From JBHEPS01 sp046261635 (GTDB taxonomy: Bacteria > Acidobacteriota > Thermoanaerobaculia > Gp7-AA8), in the NCBI GenBank assembly GCA_046261635.1, contig JBHEOL010000204.1, positions 1 through 18,705 of the forward strand: 18,705 nt of DNA, in the 5' to 3' direction. Of this stretch, positions 6,711 through 13,912 are shown one piece after another. A program made the position numbers and the translations under genes. The first letter of the stretch is position 1, and each line of letters opens with the position of its first letter. The notes under the pieces are model-generated. The model saw only the letters and a program-made list of their open reading frames with translations, did no database searches and had not been told where the DNA came from.

Positions 6711-7817
6711 GCTTCTCGGCATCCTGAACGGGGCCGCGTAACCCGTCAGCTCGACGTAACCCGCGCCGCGTAGCTCCGCGCCCCTGGAGGTCCCGCTGAC
6801 CTGCACCGCCCCCTCCCAGTAGGTGATCCCGGTCGAGGCCGATGTCACGAGCTCTTGCCCTTTCATCTCTTCGCGAACGCCGAGAGAGAGGCCCAGCCCC
6901 GGAACTTCGATCCGCCATCCCATCGGATAGACCCCTCCGCTCTTCGGCGATTTCCAGGATCCCACGGGCCGGATCGAGAAATCGGAGTCGCGGAGATGCA
7001 GTCCCTTCCCCGTCGCGTCGATGAAGCTGCCCGACGAAGCCGGATCGACGCCTCCCGCGTTCGTACGGATCTGATAGAGCATCAACTCCGTCCCATCCTC
7101 GAACTGCAGCGAGAACCAGTCCCACCCCGACTGGGTTTCATCGAGGATCGACGTGCTGAACTCGTGATCCATCCAGGAGAGGCCGGCGACGTCGAACGGT
7201 TCCCCATCGACGATGATCTTCCCCGATGCGCCGAGCCGGCTCATCGAGTAGTAGTGCGAGGCCGCTCCCTCCTCCTTTCCCTTGACGCTCACTCCGTCGG
7301 TCCCATGGATCGCCGGCGGTTTACGCGAGCGGAGAACCAGATCGAGGCCGTCCTTCCCTCCGGCCGCTCGGATTCTCCAGCTTCCGTCCGGCGCCGCCCT
7401 CGCCGACCACGATTCGTTGAAGACGTCGAGATCGCCGGTTGCGGCCCCCGCCGTGAAGGGGCTGACACGATTCACTTTTTCGTAGTAGCGAAACTCCCCG
7501 CGTGAGATGTCGGTGATCGCGAAGTGAGCGAGTGCCAGATTCTCCAGTTCCCAGGTGCTCTCCATCGTCCCGCCGGCGGGATTCACTCCGACCCGGAAAA
7601 AAGTCAGCTCGTACCCGAAGCGCCTTCCGGAAGGGGTGGACAGGTGACCCGTGAAGTACCACCACTCGGTCTGGAACTCGTCGTGAGAGCCATGATCGCG
7701 GGGGAAGGAGAACTCCCACCCCGGGGTCGCCTTGCGAAACCCCTCCTCCGGGCTCTGCGCCATGGCCGAGATGCCCGAAAAGAGGAAGATGAAGCCGATG
7801 AGGAGTTTGCAGGGCAT
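6702..7817 (-). CDS. Secreted AttH/CrtC-like lipocalin-type hydrolase (COG5621-like)
   Basis: 371 residues. A signal peptide (MPCKLLIGFIFLFSGISAMA, cleavage before Q21) predicts export. Hallmarks of the AttH/carotenoid 1,2-hydratase family are present: DEFQTEWWYFTGHL (about 46-59), a central SHYYSMSRLGASG block, the LSWMDHEFST motif with Asp-His-Glu, and GWDWFSLQFEDGTELMLYQIR soon after it. The fold is a pair of lipocalin-like barrels. In attEFGH-type loci AttH accompanies an ABC ATPase and FtsX-type permeases; here such a transporter lies 1.2 kb away, separated by the DUF2891 gene and on the opposite strand. It is therefore probably a periplasmic partner handling a hydrophobic molecule; carotenoid hydration itself is unlikely without carotenoid genes nearby (inference). 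The last codons and TAG stop lie inside a palindromic repeat. Confidence 0.9.
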   Translation of the reverse strand: MPCKLLIGFIFLFSGISAMAQSPEEGFRKATPGWEFSFPRDHGSHDEFQTEWWYFTGHLSTPSGRRFGYELTFFRVGVNPAGGTMESTWELENLALAHFAITDISRGEFRYYEKVNRVSPFTAGAATGDLDVFNESWSARAAPDGSWRIRAAGGKDGLDLVLRSRKPPAIHGTDGVSVKGKEEGAASHYYSMSRLGASGKIIVDGEPFDVAGLSWMDHEFSTSILDETQSGWDWFSLQFEDGTELMLYQIRTNAGGVDPASSGSFIDATGKGLHLRDSDFSIRPVGSWKSPKSGGVYPMGWRIEVPGLGLSLGVREEMKGQELVTSASTGITYWEGAVQVSGTSRGAELRGAGYVELTGYAAPFRMPRSGD

Positions 7818-7844
7818 GAAAGAGAGCCGGACGAGGCCGTCGCC

Positions 7845-7854
7845 GTATAATAAC
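7845..7854. promoter_or_regulatory. Shared AT-rich -10 core for divergent attH-like and TPR-cNMP genes
   Basis: GTATAATAAC is an AT island in very G+C-rich surroundings within the 46-bp gap between divergent genes. On the plus strand it reads TATAAT (7846-7851), a perfect -10 consensus 12 nt before the ATG at 7864. On the minus strand it reads TATTAT (7853-7848), 30 nt before the ATG at 7817. No good -35 is seen for either strand. Overlapping -10 boxes would make the two promoters mutually exclusive. Confidence 0.55.
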
Positions 7855-7863
7855 GCCGCCCAG

Positions 7864-9663
7864 ATGAGTGAACAGCCCTCGGGCCGGATCCGGCCGACTT
7901 CCGCCCCCGCCGACGACTCGATTCCGATCGAGGTCGACGACCTCCTGCTGCTCGCGCGGCGCTACTCCGATCAGCGAATGTTCGACGAGGCGATCCATCT
8001 GTACGAGATGGCGTCGAAGCTGCGCCCCGGGTCGGCCACCATCAAGATCCGGCTCGGGCGGATTCGGGAAATGCGGAGGCAGGCCGAGGAGGAGCGCTTC
8101 TCCCATCTGCGCGAATCCCTGGTCCTCGAAAACGCCCGCGATGAGATCGATGCGTCGCAGTATGTGGGTCTGGCCCAGTTCTACATGGCGCGGGATGAGT
8201 CGGGAAAAGCGATCGAGCTGCTCGAGCTTGCGAAATTGAGCTCACCCAACAACTTCCGGCCCCGGCATATCCTCGCGCAGCTCTATTTCGCGCAAGGTGA
8301 ATGGGAGCTTGCGTGCCGGGAGATCGAGGAAGGACGGCGGCTCAATCCGTTCGATCGCGGACTCGCGGAGCTTTCGGGACGAATCCGCTTCGAGATGAAG
8401 GAGTTCGACCGCTCGCTCGAGGAGTTCGTCGACGCGTTTCTCCTTTCGACCGATCAGAAGGGCGATGAAACCGGACCGCTTCGCCGGATGATCAACACGG
8501 TGAAGAAGGTGCTGGAGCTCGACGCGCGCACGCTCAACGCGCGCATCCGAAGCCGCGTCGATTCGCTGCAGACGATCACGGAGAGTCTCGAGCACCGGAA
8601 GAGCCGGCTGCACCGGAGCGATCAGAAAACCACCCTCGAGAGCATCGAAAAAAAGGTCGCCCGGGATGCCGATCGCCGAAAGATCTCCGAGATCGTCGCC
8701 GACGAGTTGCGGGGGCTGGACGTGTTCGAGCACCTTACCGACGTCCAGCTCTCCCGGATCGCCCGGTTCGTCAAGCTCCGCGACCTTTCGGTCGACGACT
8801 TCCTGTTTCACGAGAACGACCGTTCCATGGACTTCTATGTGGTCAAGGACGGCATGATCGAGGTTCGCAAGGACACGCCTTTCGGGCCTCAGCATCTCGC
8901 GAAGATCGGCCCGAACGAGGTTCTCGGCGAGATGAACTTCATCGACCGCACGCTCCGGTCGACCGATGCGCTCGCGATCAACCCCACTACCTGCTACAGC
9001 TTTTCGTTCAGCGCCGTCGATCTGGCGATGGAGGCGAGCGCGGAGCTGGCGGTAGGCCTTCACTGGGCTTTCTGGCGATCGCTGGCCGACAAAGTTCGCG
9101 AGGCGAACGAGCAGCTCAAACTGTTCTTCCAGGAAGAGGGGAAGAAGGCGCCCGGACGAAGGGGTGCCGAGGCGCGGCGCGAGACCCAGCAGGTGCGGGT
9201 CGCATCCGAGGACAAGGTCGGTCTTTTCCGCGAGCGCGGCCTCTCCGCCGCGGAGATGAAGTTGCTCGCCACATTCTCGTCCGAGGAACGGTTCCGGGCA
9301 GGATCGATGGTCTTCCGCGAAGGGGAGAAGGGCGACAAGCTCTACATCGTCCTCGACGGCCGGATCCGGATCTCGAAGTTCATCCCGGGAGTCGGTGAGG
9401 AGGCTCTGGCGGTGCTCGACCGTGGAGACTTCTTCGGCGAGATGGCCCTGATCGACGACAAGCCGCGCTCGGCCGACGCGAAGGCGCACGAAACCGACGC
9501 CACCGTCCTTTCAATCGATCGCGCCACCTTGCGCGAGGTCCTTTCGATGGATCCCGGCGCCTCCCTCCAGTTCCTCAGCCTTCTCTGCAGGATGATCAGT
9601 CACCGCCTCCGCGAGATCAACGACAAGATCGTCCAGTGGAAGTACATGTCGGGCGGTTTCTGA
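7864..9663 (+). CDS. TPR protein with two cyclic-nucleotide-binding domains
   Basis: 599 residues from ATG 7864; the frame is open further upstream but that stretch overlaps the divergent signal-peptide gene and the shared promoter core. The N-terminal part carries TPR-like helical repeats (about 25-60 and 98-190; for example QRMFDEAIHLYEMASKLRP and GKAIELLELAKLSSPN). A charged, probably coiled-coil linker follows (about 225-282). Two cNMP-binding domains come next: CNBD1 (about 286-410) with cassette LGEMNFIDRTLRSTDA (G355, E356, R365), and CNBD2 (about 455-585) with the canonical cassette FGEMALIDDKPRSADA (G525, E526, R535). No TM segment, kinase, helix-turn-helix or other output domain is seen, so it is probably a cytoplasmic ligand-responsive scaffold acting by protein contacts through the TPRs (inference). 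The upstream gene is divergent; PAP2 follows 25 bp later. Confidence 0.92.
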   Translation: MSEQPSGRIRPTSAPADDSIPIEVDDLLLLARRYSDQRMFDEAIHLYEMASKLRPGSATIKIRLGRIREMRRQAEEERFSHLRESLVLENARDEIDASQYVGLAQFYMARDESGKAIELLELAKLSSPNNFRPRHILAQLYFAQGEWELACREIEEGRRLNPFDRGLAELSGRIRFEMKEFDRSLEEFVDAFLLSTDQKGDETGPLRRMINTVKKVLELDARTLNARIRSRVDSLQTITESLEHRKSRLHRSDQKTTLESIEKKVARDADRRKISEIVADELRGLDVFEHLTDVQLSRIARFVKLRDLSVDDFLFHENDRSMDFYVVKDGMIEVRKDTPFGPQHLAKIGPNEVLGEMNFIDRTLRSTDALAINPTTCYSFSFSAVDLAMEASAELAVGLHWAFWRSLADKVREANEQLKLFFQEEGKKAPGRRGAEARRETQQVRVASEDKVGLFRERGLSAAEMKLLATFSSEERFRAGSMVFREGEKGDKLYIVLDGRIRISKFIPGVGEEALAVLDRGDFFGEMALIDDKPRSADAKAHETDATVLSIDRATLREVLSMDPGASLQFLSLLCRMISHRLREINDKIVQWKYMSGGF

Positions 9664-9670
9664 TCACGGA

Positions 9671-9682
9671 GCGGTAGACTTC
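9671..9682 (+). promoter_or_regulatory. -10-like element (GCGGTAGACTTC) before the PAP2 gene; probable leaderless start
   Basis: The hexamer TAGACT (9675-9680) fits TANNNT and ends 8 nt before the ATG at 9689, which puts the predicted transcription start at about the ATG. The whole 12-mer recurs identically at 18500-18511, upstream of the lipoprotein gene. It is flanked by a short inverted repeat, CGGAG (9667-9671) and CTCCG (9682-9686). No Shine-Dalgarno sequence precedes the ATG. Confidence 0.45.
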
Positions 9683-9688
9683 TCCGCG

Positions 9689-10549
9689 ATGACCGCTCTC
9701 ATCTTCTCGTGGACGCTGCTCGCGCTTTTCTTTCTGGGCCTCTGGCTCGCCATCCACCATCTGCTTCCCTTTCTCCATTTCGCCGTGCTCGTCCTGCGGG
9801 ATCTCTCCCTTCGGCACATCGAGCGCCATGAGAGGCTCGCGACCCTGCTCGGCCGGCGCGAAACGGGGTGGGAGCGCTGGAAATCGTGGACCCCCATCCT
9901 TTCGATCCTGATCATCGGCTTCGCCGCGTCGGCCCTGACCGGATGGATCTTCACCGAGCTTGCAGAAAGCCTGAGTGAAGCGAGTCCGGCTCTGCTCGAG
10001 TTCGATCGAAGAATCCACCGCGTCGCCGTCAACCTTCACACGGATGCCGGAACGGACCTTTTCACCTTCTTCACGCTGGTGGGTACGCCCGTGGGTCTGG
10101 CGATTCTCTGCATCGTGGTGGCAGTCCTCCTGGCGGTCGAGAAGAGGTATCGCTGGGTCGCCTATCTCGCGGTCACCACGGGTGTGGGGGCCCTGCTGAA
10201 TCTCGCCCTCAAGACGTACTTCGCGCGCGAGCGGCCCGATTTGTCGGTCGCTCTCCGGTCGGCACACGGCTACTCGTTCCCGAGCGGTCACGCGATGGGC
10301 GCCGCGGTCGTGTTCGGGGCGCTCGCCTATCTGGGGATCCGGCGCTTCGAGAGCTGGCGCGCACGCAGCGCCACCCTCGCAATCACCGCCACGGCCACCC
10401 TCGCAATTGCTCTTTCGCGAATCTACCTCGGAGTCCACTGGGTTTCCGACATCGTCGCCGGCATCTCGGCAGGCACTCTCTGGGTGGTGACGGCCACCCT
10501 CGGGTACGAGACTTTCCGGAGAGTGCGGCACCTCAGGTCGCGGGGTTGA
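9689..10549 (+). CDS. PAP2-family membrane lipid phosphatase
   Basis: 286 residues with about six TM segments (the first two at about 5-36 and 68-86). The three parts of the acid-phosphatase signature are present: KTYFARERP (K175, R182, P183), FPSGHAM (S199, G200, H201) and SRIYLGVHWVSD (S243, R244, H250, D254). The family dephosphorylates lipid phosphates such as phosphatidic acid, phosphatidylglycerol phosphate or undecaprenyl pyrophosphate, with the active site on the outer face of the membrane. Which substrate applies cannot be told from sequence. An N-terminal extension of about 90 residues precedes the core. It ends 12 bp before the end of the convergent BrkB gene, with no visible terminator between them. 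Confidence 0.93.
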   Translation: MTALIFSWTLLALFFLGLWLAIHHLLPFLHFAVLVLRDLSLRHIERHERLATLLGRRETGWERWKSWTPILSILIIGFAASALTGWIFTELAESLSEASPALLEFDRRIHRVAVNLHTDAGTDLFTFFTLVGTPVGLAILCIVVAVLLAVEKRYRWVAYLAVTTGVGALLNLALKTYFARERPDLSVALRSAHGYSFPSGHAMGAAVVFGALAYLGIRRFESWRARSATLAITATATLAIALSRIYLGVHWVSDIVAGISAGTLWVVTATLGYETFRRVRHLRSRG

Positions 10550-10561
10550 GCGTGCCAGCGG

Positions 10562-12007
10562 TCAGCGAGGACCGGCTGCGGGATGGAAATCCTGCGTGCG
10601 GCTCGGCTGCCGGTCTCCATAGAGCTCCCGGACGATCTGTCCGATCGAGCGGCGTCCGAGCGCATCGTGCGTGCAGGTGCGCACGGTCTGGAAGACTCCG
10701 ACGACTGCCTCCCGCGCGTCGTCGCTCGACTCGTCCGGGGGCACCTCCCGCCCTCCCCCTTCCATGTGGAGCACGACCTCCTCGACGGAGATCCGGTCCG
10801 GATCGCAACCGGGGACGTAGCCGGTCCACTCTCCGCTGACCCCTCGCACCAGCCCGGCCTCCTCGAGCTTCTTGAGCACCCTGGCCATCTGCATATCGGT
10901 CGACCTGAACAGCTCGGCCAGACGATACGACGACAGGGGTTCCTCACGTCGCTCGAACCGTCTCGTAATCTCGACGAGCGCCCGAAATGCGTAGTAGAGA
11001 TCGTATGACCTGCGGTCTTCGAGCTGCTGTTCGCTGGCCCGGAGGATCCCCTGGAGATTCTGATAGACGTAGCTCACCGCCACTCCCAGCAGGATGACGA
11101 CCCACATCAGCTCGAGCGAGAGAAGGAAGAGGATGAATAGACCGAATGCGCCGTAGATGACGTTCAGCCGCCCCTCGAACAGCGTCCTGACGTAGTAGGC
11201 GAAGCCGAACCGGACCAGCTCGAACAGGAGCGCGGCGACCAGCGCCCCGATCGCGGCAGAGGGAAGCCGCACCCTCGTCGCCGGCACGAGCCAGAACAGC
11301 ATCGTGAAGGCCGCGAATATGACCAGCAGCGGGAACACTCTCGAAAGGGCTTCGTTGTAAACGATGCTCGAGATCAGAGATCCCCGCTCGATGGAAGCGA
11401 TCGAGCTGAACGAGAGTCCGATCAGCACCGGTCCCCAGAAAAGGATCATCGTGAACGCGCGGATGCGCGGCCGGTACCCGCGAAGGGTCTCGACCTTCCA
11501 GATCTGATTCACGGCTCCTTCGACCGCCATGAACAGCCGGAAAGAAATCACCAGAAAGACGACGCCGCCGACTCCCGACGCCGCCCCGGCGTTCTCGAGA
11601 AAACGGTTGATGTGGTGGGCGAACTGGGTCGAATCGTAGGGAATCACCAGATTCAGAAACTGGTCGAGACGGGATCGGAACTCCGGCAGGGCCGTCTTGA
11701 ACCACTCGCCGAGGCGGGTCGAAAATGCCACCAGGAGCGGAATCAGCGAAAGAAGGGTCGTGTAGGCCAGCGAGGCCGCCCGGTTGGTGATCTCGGCCTT
11801 CCAGAATTCTCGCCACAGCTCTCGGACGAACAGAAACAGCTCGACCATCCGGATGCGGGCTTTGACCTTCCCCTGTGCGGCGCGACGGTGGACGAGGACC
11901 GCTTCATCGGTCCAGCTCTCCCATAACCACTTCCGAGCGCTCCGCAGCCGATCGGCCAGCGGCAGATGGGCGGTTTCCTCGTCGTTCTTCTCTTCCGGTC
12001 CAGTCAT
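10562..12007 (-). CDS. BrkB/YihY-family inner-membrane protein with C-terminal winged-helix domain
   Basis: 481 residues. After a charged N-terminus (about 1-70) the BrkB/YihY membrane domain begins with AEITNRAASLAYTTLLSLIP (about 71-90) and has about six TM segments to residue 315 (including GGVVFLVISFRLFMAVEGAVNQIW and a GLFILFLLSLELMWVVILLG segment). Beyond the usual end of the family an extra cytoplasmic region (about 325-481) contains a likely winged helix-turn-helix, LSSYRLAELFRSTDMQMARVLKKLEEAGLV (358-387), followed by a beta-wing-like GYVPGCDPDRISVEEVV. Members were once called RNase BN, which is not supported; the role is thought to be in envelope integrity or transport. Divergent from the DUF4112-PLD operon. 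Confidence 0.9.
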   Translation of the reverse strand: MTGPEEKNDEETAHLPLADRLRSARKWLWESWTDEAVLVHRRAAQGKVKARIRMVELFLFVRELWREFWKAEITNRAASLAYTTLLSLIPLLVAFSTRLGEWFKTALPEFRSRLDQFLNLVIPYDSTQFAHHINRFLENAGAASGVGGVVFLVISFRLFMAVEGAVNQIWKVETLRGYRPRIRAFTMILFWGPVLIGLSFSSIASIERGSLISSIVYNEALSRVFPLLVIFAAFTMLFWLVPATRVRLPSAAIGALVAALLFELVRFGFAYYVRTLFEGRLNVIYGAFGLFILFLLSLELMWVVILLGVAVSYVYQNLQGILRASEQQLEDRRSYDLYYAFRALVEITRRFERREEPLSSYRLAELFRSTDMQMARVLKKLEEAGLVRGVSGEWTGYVPGCDPDRISVEEVVLHMEGGGREVPPDESSDDAREAVVGVFQTVRTCTHDALGRRSIGQIVRELYGDRQPSRTQDFHPAAGPR

Positions 12008-12022
12008 CCGTTAAGCTCGACC

Positions 12023-12044
12023 CTCGCGAGAGCATGCTCGCGAG
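12023..12044. repeat. Paired CTCGCGAG palindromes in the BrkB/DUF4112 divergent intergenic region
   Basis: Two copies of the self-complementary octamer CTCGCGAG (12023-12030 and 12037-12044) are separated by AGCATG, giving a centre-to-centre distance of 14 bp. As RNA, CTCGCGA/TCGCGAG can form a 7-bp stem with an 8-nt loop. It lies 16 bp upstream of the BrkB ATG (minus strand). It could be an operator for a dimeric regulator or a 5' UTR hairpin. A nearby GTAC-5nt-GTAC pair lies at 12058-12070, where the minus strand also reads TACGAT (12068-12063), a possible -10 for BrkB. In a G+C-rich genome chance is possible. Confidence 0.4.
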
Positions 12045-12146
12045 CTGCCCCCCCCGGTACAAATCGTACTCGATCGCCCTCAATCGGCCCAATGAGGGGA
12101 GGCGGAAGGGGCGGGTTGCCCCGAGGTTTGCATCAGAGCGGAAACG

Positions 12147-12662
12147 ATGCCGTCCAATGAGCCAGTGCTGATCCCGGAGATCGTCGAGCCCGACGAGGCG
12201 CTCCCGCCCGATCTGATCGCCCTCCGCAAGTTCGCCTGGATGCTGGATGCGGCGGTCGCGATTCCCGGCACTCGACGCCGGGTCGGCGTCTCGGCCGCCA
12301 TCGGGTTCGTTCCGGGCGTCGGAGACGCGGTCGGAGGCTTCCTCTCGGCATGGATCATTCTCGGCGCGATCCGGCACCGGGTGCCGAACCGCCGCGTGCT
12401 GCGGATGATCCTCAATGTCGCCATCGACGTGCTGGTGGGATCGATCCCTCTTTTCGGCGACCTGGCGGATGTCTTTTTCAAGGAAAACCTCGGCAATATC
12501 CAGATTCTGATCGACCACCGCGACAGGCGCCGCCCCCCGCGGTCGGCGGGCGACATGTTCTTCGCAGCACTCGTGGTCATCGCGATCTTCATCGTGCTCG
12601 CCCTCGCCGCAATCATCATCGCGCTGCTGGCGCTCTACTGGCTCCTTCGGAGCGGCTTCTGA
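12147..12662 (+). CDS. DUF4112 domain-containing membrane protein
   Basis: 171 residues. The DUF4112 signature is clear: LDAAVAIPGTRRRVGVSAAI (about 33-52), GFVPGVGDAVGG (53-64), and NVAIDVLVGSIPLFGDLADV (90-109) followed by FKENLGNIQIL. The two GxIP/GxVP...GD loops repeat internally, suggesting a pair of re-entrant or TM hairpins. A final TM segment (about 138-167) anchors the C-terminus. Function of the family is unknown. Its TGA overlaps the ATG of the PLD gene by one base (TGATG), so the two proteins are translationally coupled and probably act together on membrane phospholipid (inference). The upstream region shows no strong ribosome binding site. Confidence 0.92.
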   Translation: MPSNEPVLIPEIVEPDEALPPDLIALRKFAWMLDAAVAIPGTRRRVGVSAAIGFVPGVGDAVGGFLSAWIILGAIRHRVPNRRVLRMILNVAIDVLVGSIPLFGDLADVFFKENLGNIQILIDHRDRRRPPRSAGDMFFAALVVIAIFIVLALAAIIIALLALYWLLRSGF

Positions 12663-13912
12663 TGTTCAAGCGGAAGTACCCCCACTATCCACTGCGGTCC
12701 GCCATCCCCCTGATCCGACGGAAGAATCCGATGGAGTATCGGATGAAGCACCAGTTCGGAATTCGGGAGGAGGCATTCGTCCAGACCATGCATGCGCTGA
12801 CCGGATCGGCGCTGATTCCGGGAAACCGGGTGGATGTGCTCCGGAATGGAGTGCAGATCTTTCCCTCCATGCTGGCGGCCGTGCGTTCCGCACGGCGCTC
12901 GATCACGATGGAAACCTACATTTACTGGGACGGGGAGATCGGGCGGATGTTCGCCGAAGCTCTGGCGGAGCGGTCGCGAGGCGGCGTTCAGGTGCTGCTG
13001 ATTCTGGACGCCGTCGGATCGGCGTCGATGTCGCCGAGCCTTCTCGACTTCCTGAAGCAGAACGGTGTGGATATCTCCTGGTACCACCCGATTCGCTGGT
13101 ACACCCTTTCGAAAGCCAACCACCGGACACACCGCAAACTGCTCATCATCGACGGCCGGATCGGATTCACGGGGGGAGTCGGCATCGCCGACAACTGGGC
13201 CGGCGACGCCGATAGCGAAGATCACTGGCGGGAGACGCAGGTCCGGGTGGAGGGGCCGGCCGTCACCCAGATGCAGTTCGCCTTCATGGACAACTGGGTC
13301 AAGGCCCGGGGACTCGTCCCCACGGGACTCGATTTCTATCCGAGAGTCGAACCGGCGGGCGAGTCGCTGGTGAACGTCATCAAGTCCTCCCCGTCCGAGG
13401 GAGTCTCGACCGTCAAGCTCGCTTACGCGATCGCGCTCGTCAGCGCCAAAGAACGGATCTGGATCACGAACGCCTACTTCATCCCGGACCGGGATGCGCT
13501 GCGGGCACTCGAGGGAGCCGCGCGAAGGGGAGTCGACGTGCGCGTCATCGTACCCGGCAGATGGACCGACGTCGCGGTCGTTCGCGCTGCCAGCCACTGG
13601 CACTACGAGCGGCTCCTCAAGCGCGGGATCCGGATCTTCGAGTACCAGGGGACGATGATCCATGCAAAGACGATGGTCGTCGACGGCGGGTGGACCACGA
13701 TCGGATCGTCCAACTTCGACGAGCGGAGCTTTCGCCTCAATGACGAAATCAACGTCGGAATCTACGACCGCGGAATCTCGCGGCAAATGGATAGGATGTT
13801 CGAGGAAGATCTCGCGCGTTCCGTCGAGATCTCTCTCCCCGGATGGCGAAAGCGGCCCTGGCTCTCGCGTGCGAAGGAGTCGCTGGCGGAATTCCTGAAG
13901 CCGCAGCTCTAA
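12662..13912 (+). CDS. Phospholipase D-type cardiolipin synthase (ClsB-like)
   Basis: 416 residues from the ATG overlapping the DUF4112 stop; the frame is open further upstream but only antiparallel to, or within, that gene. It has two complete HKD motifs, HRKLLIID (H157, K159, D164) and HAKTMVVD (H334, K336, D341), each followed by the expected Gly-rich/Ser-Asn stretch (GFTGGVGIADNW; TTIGSSNFDERS). The length and absence of N-terminal TM helices match ClsB/YbhO rather than ClsA. The family transfers phosphatidyl groups to make cardiolipin from phosphatidylglycerol with a second lipid or glycerol. It is probably peripheral on the inner membrane, and the coupled DUF4112 protein may position it (inference). 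The stop codon is followed directly by a palindromic repeat. Confidence 0.93.
   Translation: MFKRKYPHYPLRSAIPLIRRKNPMEYRMKHQFGIREEAFVQTMHALTGSALIPGNRVDVLRNGVQIFPSMLAAVRSARRSITMETYIYWDGEIGRMFAEALAERSRGGVQVLLILDAVGSASMSPSLLDFLKQNGVDISWYHPIRWYTLSKANHRTHRKLLIIDGRIGFTGGVGIADNWAGDADSEDHWRETQVRVEGPAVTQMQFAFMDNWVKARGLVPTGLDFYPRVEPAGESLVNVIKSSPSEGVSTVKLAYAIALVSAKERIWITNAYFIPDRDALRALEGAARRGVDVRVIVPGRWTDVAVVRAASHWHYERLLKRGIRIFEYQGTMIHAKTMVVDGGWTTIGSSNFDERSFRLNDEINVGIYDRGISRQMDRMFEEDLARSVEISLPGWRKRPWLSRAKESLAEFLKPQL

Noticed and set aside
8242..9489. 415-residue open frame on the minus strand
   Set aside because: Antisense to the TPR-cNMP gene, whose domains are clear; translation has no recognisable motif.
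12635..13786. 383-residue open frame on the minus strand
   Set aside because: Antisense to the PLD-family gene with both HKD motifs; composition typical of a shadow frame.
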